A stretch of 64,000 bases of DNA from Coptis chinensis (GCA_015680905.1 CM027380.1:36014001-36078000), one strand, 5' to 3'; shown: positions 12,205 through 24,160, numbered from the stretch's first letter. Notes: a model not told the origin generated them from the letters alone. A program made the numbers and translations.

Positions 12205-13062
12205 CTAACCAATCGCAGAACGATGTTCCCTAATCACCCTGATCAACCGTGTCTCTTCCTCCTTAGATAACAGAGAAGATATAATTACCGGATGACTACC
12301 ATCTGGATCAAGTTGAATATACTTTAACTCAGGAGGAAGAGGTTTAAGCACCGGGGTGGGAGGAATATCAATAAATGCTTCTGGAGGTTCCTTATCTTGA
12401 GTAATGAATACTTGCTTAGGCAGCAGGTCTTCAAACTCTGTATATGGAGCAACTGAAGGGTCTACGATTTGTGTAGACTTGAAGATGGTGTTGACTTCCT
12501 CTATGTAGGAGTCATCGACAAAATCTGAACTTCCAAAAAAAAGGAATTTATTCATATGGTTTTCTGGAAACGTGTTATTAAAGTAATCTTGAGCTAAGCT
12601 CTCAATCATGCTAACCTCTCCATCTATAGACGAATCTGGTAACTGTTTCATCATTTTAAAAATATTTACCTCAACCGAAAGATGGCCAAAAGACAAGGAC
12701 ATCGACCCATCACGGCAGTTTATAAGCGTGTTGGCAGTCGCCAAAAAGGGACGCCCTAAAATGATCGGAACAGAGTCGTTAGAGACTTCTGTATCGAGGA
12801 TAACAAAATCAGCTGGATAGTACAAATCCTGGACCTTAACAAGCACATTTTCAACCATACCCTTAGGGTACTTAATTGATTGATCAGCTAATTGCAACGT
12901 CATTTTAGTAGGTTGCATCTCTTGTAGACCTATTTGTTTGTATAGATAATATGGGAGTAAGTTAACACTCGACCCCAGGTCTAGTAAAGCGGTCGTCGTG
13001 TGGGAATCTCCTAAGGTGCATTGTACAGTAGGACGACCAGGGTACGTACTTAACGATTCCAT
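12205..13062 (-). pseudogene. Pol: aspartic protease region of element 1
   Basis: About 285 codons with the retroelement aspartic-protease signature ALLDLGSSVNLLP followed later by IILGRPFLATANTLI. DLG rather than DTG at the active site is usual in Athila proteases. The C-terminal half is the acidic/proline linker that leads to the reverse transcriptase. Part of the broken gag-pol region. Confidence 0.85.
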
Positions 13063-13336
13063 TGTGTTCTGTTAAAGTTGGAAACTATTCAGTTAAAAAG
13101 GCGTCTTTAAGAATATTTGTCTTATGCCTTTTAGTGCACAACTCTTTGAGAAACTTAGCATGGTGAGGTAATTTTTTAATTGCGTCTAGAAAAGGTAAGT
13201 TTATCGTTAGATTTTTAAGAACTTCCCTAATCTCGTCGAAGTTTGTATCCCTGTTTAACATAGCTAATTTATAGGGAAACGGTGGTTTCTCTCTATATTT
13301 AGCGTATGGATCAACTGGATGTCTAACCTTTGCTTT

Positions 13337-15094
13337 CTATTTCTTAGGTTGTGGTTTAATTGGTACCTCTACAGGGGTAGGCTCTTCAGTTTCTGTTACG
13401 GTATCTAGTACAATCTCCGGTGTAGGGACAACTGGTGGGATAACTATAGGCATAGGTACTTTGTTATTAACCACTCTCCCAGAACGGAGAGTGGAGATGG
13501 CATTTAGCTCACCTACGTTTTCATTTTCCGTACTAGTATTACCATTTACCTCAAAGGCTGTGTTTGTTATTTTAGGATTAGCTATCGTTTGTCCTGGAAA
13601 CACACCTTTGGATTGCACTTTCTCTTGAGCTAACTGATGTAAGGAAAGTTGGATGGCTTGTAAAATCTGTTGTTGAGATTGCATAAAGGTATCAAAACGA
13701 TCCGGTTGTGGAAGAGTGTTAGCTATAGGTTTTGTGACAGGAACTATGTCACAATGATTATTAATGGGTGGATTTTGATAGTTATTATTTACCGAAACGA
13801 TACCTCTATTAGCATTATAGTTATTATTGTTATAATTATTATAATTACCCTGACCTTGTGCTTGACCTTGTCGGTTAGTTTAAACTTTGGTTGTTATAAT
13901 TATTATAATTACCCTGACCTTGTCCTGGTTGTGGTGGAGCTTGGTTATAATTGTTTGCTTGCCTAACATTTTGATTATTAAACCCTGGAGGTGTTACTTG
14001 TTGATTATTTCTCCAACTGAAGTTGGGATGTTGTCTCCAAGGGGCGTTAGGAATAGGAAAACTATTAATCGAGCAAACATTATCTTGTTGTGACTGTTGT
14101 TCATACGCGAGAGGACAATAGGAGTCGGGATGCTCTGGACTCAAACAGAAATTACATGGATTGGAGTTGACATTCATGATGGGGATCGGCGTTTGTTGAA
14201 CAGAAATAGCCTCTACCTTTTTAGTTAGAGATTCGATTAAATTTTTAAGTTCCGGATCGGGTTTCATCTCAAACATACAGGCGGCTTTAACTGTTGTAGA
14301 AGAACTAGTGGAATGGGAGAAATCGTCACTACCCCCCCAGTTATTATTACACTTAGTTTGATCTTCTAAAAATTTATAAGCCTCTGAGGCTCCCTTACTT
14401 AGGAAACTACCCGCATTCATTATGTCAAGCACCTCTTTGTGGTGGTGTAACAATCCGTTGAAAAAGGCACGAACTAGCATGTCTTTCGCGAGGTTATGGT
14501 GTGGACACTCTATAAGTAGATTGGTGAAATGATTCAAAGCCTCTGAAAATGATTCATGAGGATTCTATCGAAAGAAATGAATCTTGGAAGCATTTCATCG
14601 GTCTTCAGTGGTGGGTAAACATGTTCCATAAATAGTTGAACACGTTTAGCCCACGAGTCCACAGAATTTGGCGTTTGGGCAGTTAACCAAGATGCCGCCT
14701 TATCGGCTAAAGTGAAGGGAAATACCCTCAGTTTAATTTGTTCAGAACCAACTGTAGGATGGTGGAATGTAGTAAGGACTTGGTCAATCCTACGCATGTG
14801 CTGATAAGGCTTTTCATGGTCTAACCCATGAAAAACGGGTAACAAATTAAATATATTTGGGGGGATTCAGAAATGCCCTATTGGGTCTAATAGAACGATG
14901 CAAGATTTAGGGCTATCGTTCAAGGCTTTGTAAAAGTCAGAGAGAGGAGACTCTCTTTCTTCAGCCATTACTTCAGGTGGTGTGTGTGGTATATTAGTTA
15001 GAGGTGTAGTTGATGGTATACTAGAAAGGCGTGTTTGTTGACATTGCCGGTTGATTACGTTAGGTATGTTTCTTCGGCCTGACCTTAATCTCAT
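13337..15094 (-). pseudogene. Gag region of element 1
   Basis: Segments in order on the minus strand are a basic N-terminus; the capsid-like region (DQIKLRVFPFTLADKAASWL style and LLIECPHHNLAKDMLVRAFF), diagnostic of Athila Gag; and a CCHC-like knuckle (CNFCLSPEHPDSYCPL). These are followed by an asparagine/tyrosine/glutamine-rich tract encoded by TTATTATTGTTATAATTA-type repeats (about 13800-13960). The product would have formed the particle that packages element RNA. Broken into several pieces. Confidence 0.85.
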
Positions 15095-15329
15095 GCAAGG
15101 CTAAGCCAATCTTAACGAACACAACAACACTCCAAACAATCCTGATATGCTAGTATGAACCTCTAACAGGAGATGCGAGGTGTGGAAGAAAAGAGTACCT
15201 GAATGCCTCATTGCTTCGCTTATAAATAGCGTCTTGTTTATGCGTGCTCATCGTGTATAACAAGTTAAAACACTGAAACTATGAAGAAATGAAAATTTGA
15301 AACAAACCTGTGGAAATTGGGTAGTTTCA

Positions 15330-15620
15330 ACAGAGGGCACATGTAGCGCTAAGAATTGGCCTACGTAGGGCGTAGGTAGCGCTCAGGGTCGAGCTGGAGT
15401 TCCAGGCTCTTGAGCGTAGGGCGCGCTCCAATTTAGCCTTGGTGGGGCATAGGTAGCGCTCAGGGAAAACCTCGAGGTCCAGGCACTTCAGCACGGGGGC
15501 GCTCGTGTTTTGCCTTGGCAAGGCGCGGGTCGCGCTCTGCCAAAGAGTGGAGTTCCAAGCGCTAGGGCGCGGGTCGCGCTCCAATTATGCCTACCCAGGG
15601 CGTGGGTCATGCTCCGTGTA
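15330..15620 (-). repeat. GC-rich short repeats in element 1 (5' block)
   Basis: Diverged copies of motifs such as GGGCGCGGGTCGCGCTCC and GAGTTCCAGGC, spaced about 60-70 bp, between the primer-binding site and gag. The same motif family forms the block at 6590-6850. A minus-strand open frame through this block reads out the repeat (SATRAL, SATYAL, SATCAL) and is considered a by-product. Confidence 0.7.
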
Positions 15621-15743
15621 ATTTTTCGAGAAAAATTTTCAGTGCTGAAACGGACAACCATAGTGAGAATCAAATAAGGGTGGGTGGGTTATGGGACTTT
15701 GGAAAATTAACAATTCTAAAGAAAACAATGCTAAAGGCAACTA

Positions 15744-15760
15744 AGATGGTAGTGACACCA
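15744..15760 (-). other. Probable tRNA primer-binding site, degenerate
   Basis: Directly inside the 5' LTR, after two bases, the minus strand reads TGGTGTCACTACCATCT. It resembles the Athila primer-binding site (recalled as TGGCGCCGTTGCCGGGGA), differing mostly by transitions. Position and the leading TGG support the call; the match is weak. Confidence 0.5.
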
Positions 15761-15762
15761 TT

Positions 15763-16151
15763 TGATAATCGTAAAAAATGATAGTTTTACTAATAAATAA
15801 AGAGATAAAACTCTAAACGAAAGTAAAACTAAAAACTATCCTTATACTAGACTTATCAAAGATTTCTACTCTCGATACTATTAAAGTAGAGTTGGAATAG
15901 AAGATTCGTTCCACTCCTAGTTTTTTAGCACTCAAGTTTCCTACGACTATCAATCCTACCAAAGTCAATGAGAGAATTACGAATTATACTACGAAATGCT
16001 ACATAATACTAAGGTTTGAATCTAGAATAAGAATTAGGGGGGAATTGAATCCACCTTGAATCCAACTTAAGAAACTAGCATAGATTGTTGTAATCCAATT
16101 CTTACGTTCTTACGGTAAAAATTGGTCGTTCTAATCCCTAATTATACATGA
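15763..16151 (-). repeat. 5' LTR of element 1, inner part
   Basis: The LTR starts (plus-strand reading) with TGATAATCG and is interrupted at 16151 by a solo LTR, continuing at 17679. The two parts together make about 1428 bp, the same length as the LTR of element 2. Confidence 0.85.
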
Positions 16152-17673
16152 TGATAAAACATAAAATGAATAGTTTTACCTACGAAATAAAGCGATGAAA
16201 CTTACAAACGCAAGTAAAACTAAACTATATTATGATGCTATATTTCTTATCAAAGTTTCTACTCTCAATTCTATCGAAATAGAGTGGAGTAACAAATTCG
16301 TTCCACTCCTAGTCCTTCCGCATGCTGAGTTCTCACGTGTAAGTACTCTCAATTTAAAGTCTAAAGAGAGATTTACGAAAAAGGCAACTAGACTAAGATG
16401 CAACTACCCACAAAATGCAACTAGTCGACTATGGGAATAACTAAGGGAATGCTACGTTGATTCGATTATAAGGAGTTAGAGGGGGATTGAATCCACCTTA
16501 ACCCGACTTAATCCTATTAACGACGAATCGTCATAATCCTAATTGAACTGCTTCGCAGAACAATTGGTTCTTCCTAATCCCTAATTACACATGGCATTTC
16601 TACCAATTAATAACTAGCATGTGAATGATTAAACCCATTCTCATGGTGAACTAATCGTTTCTAGAGTGGAAAGGAAATTACGACGAATCTACGATAATCG
16701 GAATCAAGCTTTCATCAAGGCTTCTCAACCCCCTCTAATGGAGGTTTAGCCGAGAATCATTACACAATCATTTCCGATTAAATTTAAACTAAACATGATA
16801 TAAAGAATTGAAATTTACTTAATTAAACAATAATGAAATCTAATTTAATGACTAAAATGTAATAAGGACAGGAATTGAAATTAGATCTAGAAATGGAAAT
16901 GACAAAAATCGAAGTTGATAGAAATACTACTTTATTGATCTAATAAAAATGAAGAACAAGATTCAAAGGTTTAATCTAATACAATAATTGAAATGGAACT
17001 AAACTTAATTAATCTATATGAAAAACTAGATCTAGAATCCATTAATGGAGGTTACTAATCTAATCTATTTCTAGGTCTCACTATCTACCATTAACAATCC
17101 CCCCTTAACAAAGGATTAAGCTTTTGTTTTTATACTTTCAGATCCAAAAATCGTGCATGGGTTTGGAGCCATATTTTGGGCCAGAGAATCAGGCCCAAAA
17201 CCCAATTCTTTCAGTCCAAAAAAGCCTCTTCAGCTGCAGTTGGCTTCAATAGACTTTTTGTCCACTTTTGCTCCTCTGATTGGATCAAGGCTTAGACCAT
17301 TGGAAATCTCTTTCCGATCCGGTCGTTTTGACATAAGGTAGGCCCCATTCCGAGGTCTGAGTCCAAAGATATGGCCTTCGGACGTTCTGCTGACTTTGTG
17401 TGCTGTTTCTGCCCACGTCGACTTTTCAGCTTTTGACCGGGCTTTTGGAAAGGCTTTGTGTTCTAGAAACTTGGCCTTTAATCACGGAACTCCTTAGTAA
17501 CCGACCTTTGCTTCTTTATCTCGCTAAAGTGGCACATTTCTACACATAATGGACTTTGAAGCCTGAAATGCATAAAAACACGTAATCAGTGTTAACTCTT
17601 AATTATTACTCACATAATTGGTCTAAAGGTATGTCTGTTATAGGGTTAAAACTACAGTTTTGGGCTTTTATCA
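16152..17673 (-). repeat. Solo LTR inserted in the 5' LTR of element 1
   Basis: A 1522-bp LTR bounded by TGATAA and TTATCA, same subfamily as 5025-6539. Flanking pentamers are CATGA (16147-16151) and AATGA (17674-17678). This is a 5-bp target duplication with one later substitution, confirmed by the uninterrupted LTR copy at 1406, which reads TACATGGCATC across the site. Confidence 0.87.
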
Positions 17674-17678
17674 AATGA

Positions 17679-18717
17679 CATCACTACCAATTCATAACTA
17701 GCATGTGAGGACGTCCACCCATTCTCATGACAAATCAACGTCCTTCTAGAGTGGAATAGACTCTTACAACGATTCTAAGCTAACAAAATCAAGTTTTCAT
17801 CAAGGCTTCATCAAACCCCTCTAATGGAGGTTTAGCCTCGATTCATCAAACTATCATTTCCAAATGAAATTGAATAAGACATAATATAAAAATTCTAACT
17901 TTATTAAATTTAACCAAACAATAATTGAAATCTAATTTAACAAATAAGAAATCATTAAATGACAATACTTAAAATTAATCTAAATAATCATTAAATAACA
18001 AGATCGAATTTAACAAGAACTAACTATTTTATTTATCTAATGAATGATATTCAATGATTCAAATAACTAATCTAAAACAAGAAATGAAACTAAAACATGG
18101 AATAGAAACTAATTAATTAAATCCAAAAACTAGATCTAGAACTAAAGTTTAATGGCTACTTTGATGGCTACTTTCTAACCTAGCTAATTCCTCCATAAGA
18201 GCTAAGTCTTGTGTGTGGAAATGGAGGAGACCAGATCCACATTTTCGTGCATGGGCTAAGGGTCCATGTTTTGGGCCGGAAAATCGAGCCCAAAGCCCAA
18301 TTTCTCCAGTCCACAGGCCTCTTTTCAGCTGGCTTTGACTTTAACAGACTTTTCGTCCACTTTAGCTCCTCTGATTAGGTCAAGGTTTGGACCATTAGAA
18401 ATCTCTTTCCGAGCCGCTTGTTTTGACATTAGGTGTGCCCAATTCTGAGGCCTGAGTCCAAAGATACGATCTTCGGAAGTTCTGCTAACTTTTGTGTGCT
18501 GTTTCTGCCCGTCTTAGCCTTTAATCCCAGAACTTCTTAGCAACCAACCCTTTGCTCCTTTATATTGCCAAAGTGACACATTTCTGCATAGTATTGACTT
18601 CAATGCCTGAAATATATAAAAGCACGTAATTAGCATTAACTCTTATTTATTACTCGCATAATTAGTCTAAAAGTATTATTGTTAAGGGGTTAAAACTACA
18701 GTTTTGGGCTCTTATCA
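17679..18717 (-). repeat. 5' LTR of element 1, outer part
   Basis: The remainder of the 5' LTR, nearly identical to the 3' LTR at 1409-2450 and ending GGGCTCTTATCA. The next five bases (CTTTT) would be the target duplication; the partner copy is outside the window. Confidence 0.87.
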
Positions 18718-20095
18718 CTTTTGCATTAGAATAGTTTTTAGAAACTTAGGCTAATATGTAGGTAAAAATCCTTGCATCTATCTATAAATATGTTACTTGA
18801 GTATCTATGATTGTTGGTAGTAAGTTTCTGAAATCTAGGCTAGAGTACTTATTCTACAAATCTTGTGAGAATATAGCCTAAAGCCTTATATGAGTGAACA
18901 TTTGAGAAATGACACAAGGGAGAAGTAAAATCCGGATAGAAAAATCACACGTCCACTTGCTTGATCACTATACCATATCCTAAGCGATAATTTAGGCCCT
19001 CTTTGGATCGATATAGCCAGAAATTCAAACCTATGAATTATTTTTCGCTAGTCTCCCCTCTGAGCCTTTCTTTAGCCTTTCATAAACCACAAATCCTTTA
19101 CCCTGTTACAAAACAAAACAAAAAAAAAAAAAAAAAAAAATCAACCTACCCAATTATTTGAATAAGTCTGAAAATAAAGATGAAGAATAGAAAAGAGAAG
19201 AACCTTTGAAATCAAAAATTCGTTAGTCGCTTCAGATGAGAAAAGTAAGTTTCCATCCAAATAAAAAAAAATAAAAGAAAATAAAGAGTTAGAACTCCAA
19301 AAATAGAATCAAGGAGTCAAAAGTCAAATAAAAAGAAAAAAAAAATGGCTAAGGATGGAAACAAAGTGTAGAAGCAAAAGTAAAGAACAGGGGTTTCTCT
19401 ACTTGTATAATATGAAGCCTCTATTATCTCAGACTTGTCCTTTTTTAATATCCATTTCCTTCCTTCGTAAACCATCTCCTAATCCCCGCAACACCTAATA
19501 AAGACCTCTAGCTCAATTAGGAATATGTTAGTATAATAGTAAGTGGCAGATGTGTTTAATCGAATCCGGCTTCCTTGTGTGTCATTGAGTTTGTAAGATA
19601 AAGTGTGCCCACTGCACACTGGAGTAGCAAAACTTGAGCGGAAAAATCAGAGTGGTTTTTGTCTTGACATTTATGTGAGGACCTACTTAAGGACGCTATT
19701 CCGAGTTTTCAGAAACGGACCTGCTAGTTCATCTCGTAGTATTACTCATTGTATATATGTTTATTCGTAGATGATTGATTATTATGCATATATTAGCTTA
19801 GGTTTCGACTTGATTATTCTGTATTAATTGCTAGTGAGATGTATAGATAATTGAGACATAGATAAGGAAATAATAGTTTTATTTCTGAGTCGTTGTAGTA
19901 TAGATGAAGTTTGTAAGTACCTTCACTGGAAAACTCTCATGAGGCTATTACTCGTCCACTAGAGAATTCCTAGTGGTTTAAGGCCTTGTTGCATATGGTC
20001 AATGGAATCGCACTCGGCGAAACGAGATTAGTTAGAACTCTATTTTTGGTCACTTATGCTAATTTCTCATATTTGCTTGAGGACAAGCAAAATGC

Positions 20096-20110
20096 TGTTT
20101 GGGGGTGGTT
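20096..20110 (+). other. Polypurine tract of element 2
   Basis: TGTTTGGGGGTGGTT directly before the LTR start TGATAAGAGCC, mirroring the tract of element 1. Confidence 0.75.
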
Positions 20111-21538
20111 TGATAAGAGCCCAAAACTGTAGTTTTAACCCCTTAACAATAATACATTTATACCAATTATGCGAGTAATAAATAAGAGTTAATGCTAATT
20201 ATGTGCTTTTATGTATTTCAGGTATTGAAGTCAATTATGTGCAGAAATGTGCCACTTTGGCGATATAAAGGAGCAAGGGTTGGGTGCTAAGAAGTTCTGG
20301 GATTAAAGGCCAAGACGGGCAGAAACAGTACACAAAAGTCAGTAGAACTTCTGAAGACCGTATTTTTAGACTCAAGCCTTGGAATTGGGCGTACCTTATG
20401 TAAAAACGACCGGCTCGGAAAGTGCTTTCCAATGGTTCAAACCTTGACCCAATCAGAGGATAAAAAGTGGATGAAAAGCCAATTGAAGGCAAAGCTAGCT
20501 GAAAAGGTCCCTGTGGATTGAAGAAATTGGGCTTTGGGCTCGATTTTCCGGCCCAAAACATGGACCCTCAGACCATGCACTAAAATGTGGATCTGGTCTC
20601 CTCCATTTCTACACACTAGACTTAGCTCTTAAGGATGAATTAGGGGAGGATAGAAAGTAGCCATTAAAGCTTAGTTGTAGATCTAGTTTTTCAATTAATT
20701 AATTAGTTGTTATTCTTGTTTTAATTTCAGTATTGAATGATTGTTATTTAGTTGTTAGATCAATAAAATATTTAGTTCTTGATAATCTAATTTCATTTTC
20801 CATTAATTATTAGCTTCAATTATTAGATTTACTTATTTGTCATTATTAGTTTAAATCAATTATTGCATGAGTAGTTTCCATTTGAGTTTAAATAAGCAAA
20901 GTTCCAATCTTTTTATGATGTCTAGTTTTAATTCCTATGGAAATGATAGTTTGATGAATCAAGGTTAAACCTCTATTAGAGGGGTTTGATGAAACCTTGA
21001 TGAAAACTTGATTGTGTAGTGTAGAATCGTTGTAAGAGTCTATTCCACTCTAGAAGGTTGTTGATTCGCCATGAAAATGGGTTGGACTTCCTCACATGCT
21101 AGTTAGAGAATTAGGGATTAGAATGACCAATTCTTACCATAAGAACGTAAGAATTGGATTACAACAATCTATGCTAGTTTATTAAGTTGGATTCAAGGTG
21201 GATTCAATTCACCCCTAATTCTTATTCTAGATTCAAACTTTAGTATTCCGTAGCATTTCGTAGTTAAATCATTATAATCTCATTATCTTGTTAGTATAAA
21301 TTGCATCGTAGTATAATTCGTAAAACTCTCATTGACTTTGGTAGGATTGATAGTCGTAGAAAACTTGAATGCTAAAGAACTAGGAGTGGAACGAATATTC
21401 TATTCCAACTCTACTTCAATAGTATCGAGAGTAGAAATCTTTGATAAGAACTGTTACGTATAAAGTTTTAGTTCTACTTGCGTTTAGATTTTATCATTTA
21501 TTCGGAGTAGAATTATATTCAATTTTATTGTATTATCA
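20111..21538 (+). repeat. 3' LTR of element 2
   Basis: A complete 1428-bp LTR with TGATAA at its start and TTATCA at its end. The following pentamer ATGCA (21539-21543) is the expected target duplication on this side. Confidence 0.85.
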
Positions 21539-21859
21539 ATGCACTATACACAAAATGAACTACTCTAGATTATGACATTTAAAGTACGATAACATTAATA
21601 AGTTAGAAGAAGTCGTGAATAAGACAAATTGAGTAGTATATTAGTATGTTAAAATTGTGAAGTAATCCTGCATATGACATCTTATATAGTATATAGTCCA
21701 GTGTATGAAAATTTATGTGGAATACTCGTGAATACTCATTTATTGGTTTTCCTTGTTTATGTTGATAATGAGGGAAAATAATGGTAATCATGATTGGTGC
21801 GGACATGTGTCCAGCTTTTACTATCACTTGATTTCCAGTTTCCAACAAACACTCACCAT
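21539..21859. other. Spacer with no recognised gene
   Basis: AT-rich sequence between the end of element 2 and the start of the tandem array. Nothing recognisable was seen. Confidence 0.6.
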
Positions 21860-22105
21860 CATCATCTACTGGATGGAGCCTATGACATGTGAGATTTGGG
21901 TACTGCTAGTGGTGTATCATTAACCTCTACTCTTTTATGTGATGTAATACAATGACAATTTTTATCTCTAACTTTTCTATTACAGAACAATTAACCTAAA
22001 GGTATAAGGGTTTCACTATGCCATTTCCCTATTATTTGAATTTACATTCAAAGCACGGCCTAATAGGTATGGAAATATAGGAACCTCATATAAGAAAAGA
22101 AGGTT

Positions 22106-22231
22106 ATGATAGAGTTGGCTATCCCGGTGGCAGTCAGGTTATAATGATGTCTTCTCAAATTGAAAAAAACTTTCAATTTGAGGGGAGATCATTACAACCA
22201 GACATCCTCCTGGGGTAGCTAACTCTATCAT
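22106..22231 (+). ncRNA. Foldback hairpin core, unit 1 (candidate small-RNA precursor)
   Basis: The arm ATGATAGAGTTGGCTATCCC pairs with GGGGTAGCTAACTCTATCAT. Inside, CTCAAATTGAAA pairs with TTTCAATTTGAG around a loop of about five bases. The core is about 126 nt with arms paired almost throughout. A weaker outer pairing (TATGTGATGTAATAC with GTACTACATCACATA) extends the foldback to about 21930-22325. Structure only; no expression evidence. Confidence 0.5.
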
Positions 22232-22680
22232 GTCCAGCTTCTCAAATATTTCCTTGTATTTTAGGTTAAGAGTTGTTCCATAGACATGGATAAACAATGT
22301 CATAGTACTACATCACATACACAAAGGTCAAGTGTGACAAAAATAATGTGGGAAAAAGACGAGAAAGTCGGCCTACACAAAAAGTGAACAAGAAGAATGA
22401 GAGAGAGGGAAAATAGAAAGTGGTTACGGTAATCATCATCTACTGGATGGAGCCTATGACATGGGGGATTTGGGTACTACTAGTGGTGTGTCATTAACCT
22501 CTACTTGTTTATGTGATGTAATACTATGACAATTTTTATCTCTAACTTTTCTATTACTGAACAATTAACCTAAAGGTATGAGGGTTTCACTATGCCATTT
22601 CCCTATTATTTGAATTCACATTCAAAGCACGCGCTAATAGGTATGGAAATATAGGAACCTTATATAAGAAAAAAAAGGTT

Positions 22681-22806
22681 ATGATAGAGTTGGCTATCCC
22701 GGTGGCAGGCAGGTTATAATGATGTCTTCTCAAATTGAAAAAAACTTTCAATTTGGGAGGATATCATTACAACCGGACATCCTCTTGGGGTAGGTAACTC
22801 TATCAT
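22681..22806 (+). ncRNA. Foldback hairpin core, unit 2
   Basis: Same architecture as unit 1, 126 nt. The inner arm keeps CTCAAATTGAAA and TTTCAATTTGGG with the same loop. A few changes in the outer arm weaken pairing only slightly. Confidence 0.48.
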
Positions 22807-23254
22807 GTCCAACTTCTCAAATATTTCCTTGTATTTTAGGTTCAGAGTTGTTCCATAGACATGGATAAACAATGTCATAGTACTACATCACATACACAAA
22901 GGTTAAGTGTGACAAAAATAATGTGGGAAAAGGACGAGAAAGTCGGCCTACACAAAAAGTGAACAAGAAGAATGAGAGAGAGGGAAAACGAAAAGTGGTT
23001 ACGGTAATCATCATCTACTAGATGAAGCCTATGACATGGGGAATTTGGGTACTGCTAGTGGTGTGTCATTAGCCTCTACTATTTTATGTGATGTAATACT
23101 ATGATAATTTTTATCTCTAACTTTTTTATTACTGAACAATTAACCTAAAGGTATGAGGGTTTCACTATGCCATTTCCCTATTATTTGAATTCACATTCAA
23201 AACACGACCTAATAGGTATGGAAATATAGGAACCTCATATAAGAAAAGAAGGTT

Positions 23255-23380
23255 ATGATAGAGTTGGCTATCCCGATGGAAGTCAGGTTATAATGATGTC
23301 TTCTCAAATTGAAAAAAACTTTCAATTTGGGAAGAGATATTTACAGCCGGACATCCTCCTTGTGTAGCTAACTTTATCAT
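23255..23380 (+). ncRNA. Foldback hairpin core, unit 3
   Basis: Same architecture, 126 nt. The 3' arm has more changes (for example TGTGTAGCTAACTTTATCAT), so the outer pairing is the weakest of the four. Confidence 0.45.
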
Positions 23381-23828
23381 GTCCAACTTCTTAAATATTT
23401 CCTTGTATTTTAGGTTAAGAGTTGTTCCATAGACATGGATAAACAATGTCATAGTACTACATCACATAAAGAAAGGTTAAGTGTGACAAAAATAATGTGG
23501 GAAAAGGACGAGAAAGCCGGCCTACACAAAAAGTGAACAAGAAGAATGAGAGAGAGGGAAAATAGAAAGTGGTTATGGTAATCATCATCTACTTGATGGA
23601 GCCCATGACCTGGGGGATTTGGGTGCTACTAGTGGTGTGTAATTAACCTCGACTCGTTTATGTGATGTAATACTATGACAATTTTTATCTTTAAATTTTA
23701 TGTTACTGAACAATTAACCTAAAGGTATGAGGGTTTCACTATGCCATTTCCCTATTATTTGAATTCAAATTCATAGCACGTCCTAATAGGTATGGAAATA
23801 TAGGAACCTCATATAAGAGAAGAAGGTT

Positions 23829-23958
23829 ATGATAGAGTTGGCTATTCCGATGGCTGTCAGGTTATAATGATCTGCTTTCTCAAATTGAAAAAAACTTTCA
23901 ATTTGAGAGGATAAATCATTATAACCGGACATCTTCCTAGGGTAGCTAACTCTATCAT
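23829..23958 (+). ncRNA. Foldback hairpin core, unit 4
   Basis: Same architecture, about 130 nt, with short insertions on both arms (ATCTGCTTTCTC on one side, GAGAGGATAAATCAT on the other) that largely keep the pairing. This is the unit next to the ULP1-like gene copy. Confidence 0.47.
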
Positions 23959-24160
23959 GTCCAACTTCTCAAATATTTCCTTTTATTTTAGGTTAAGAGT
24001 TGTTCCATAGACATGGATAAACAATGTCATATTACTACATCACATACACAAAGGTTAAGTGTGACAAAAATAATGTGGGAAAAGGACGAGAAAGCCGGCT
24101 TACAAAAAAAGTGAACAAGAAGAATGAGAGAGAGGGAAAATAGAAAGTGGTTATGGTAAT

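Larger units (their letters stand above)
1406..18717 (-). mobile_element. Athila-lineage Ty3/gypsy LTR retrotransposon, broken, with nested insertions (element 1)
   Basis: The order read along the minus strand is 5' LTR, primer-binding site, gag, protease, reverse transcriptase, RNase H, integrase, ORF3, long noncoding 3' region, polypurine tract and 3' LTR. Gag and Pol sequences match the Athila lineage (for example FMEVFMDDFSIYG around the RT active site). LTRs begin TGATAA and end TTATCA and are about 1428 bp after subtracting an insertion. The 3' LTR is cut by a LINE. The 5' and 3' LTRs differ at about 6 of 220 bases compared by eye, which suggests insertion roughly one to a few million years ago. 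The coding region is broken in roughly eight or more places. Confidence 0.9.
18718..21538 (+). mobile_element. 3' part of an older, inverted Athila-type element (element 2)
   Basis: 18718-20110 is the reverse complement of the noncoding 3' region of element 1. It is followed by a polypurine tract and an intact LTR. It stops abruptly at the outer end of element 1's 5' LTR, so element 1 most likely inserted into it in the opposite orientation; the rest should lie before base 1. It contains an A-rich run at about 19107-19140. No coding part is present here. It is more diverged from element 1 than element 1's two LTRs are from each other, so it is older. Confidence 0.82.
21860..24160 (+). repeat. 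Four tandem units of about 575 bp, each with a long foldback and a ULP1-like gene scrap
   Basis: Unit starts are 21860, 22434, 23009 and 23583 (steps 574, 575, 574; last unit about 578). Each unit begins CATCATCTACT, contains a long imperfect inverted repeat, and ends with about 85 bp matching the ULP1-like gene near 33373-33440 (GAAAAGGACGAGAAAG, TACACAAAAAGTGAA, GAGAGAGAGGGAAAAT). The last unit runs without a break into a colinear copy of the same gene. Units are highly similar, so amplification is fairly recent. The array arose by repeated duplication of a foldback insertion together with its exon flank. Confidence 0.9.

Noticed and set aside
15327-15584. Minus-strand open frame with repeated SATRAL-like peptides
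   Set aside because: It simply translates the GC-rich repeats upstream of gag; no start context or homologue is evident.
21860-24160. CRISPR-like or satellite array
   Set aside because: Units are about 575 bp with no short repeat-spacer pattern, only four copies are present, and the units contain a gene scrap and a foldback. It is a local duplication in a plant nuclear genome.
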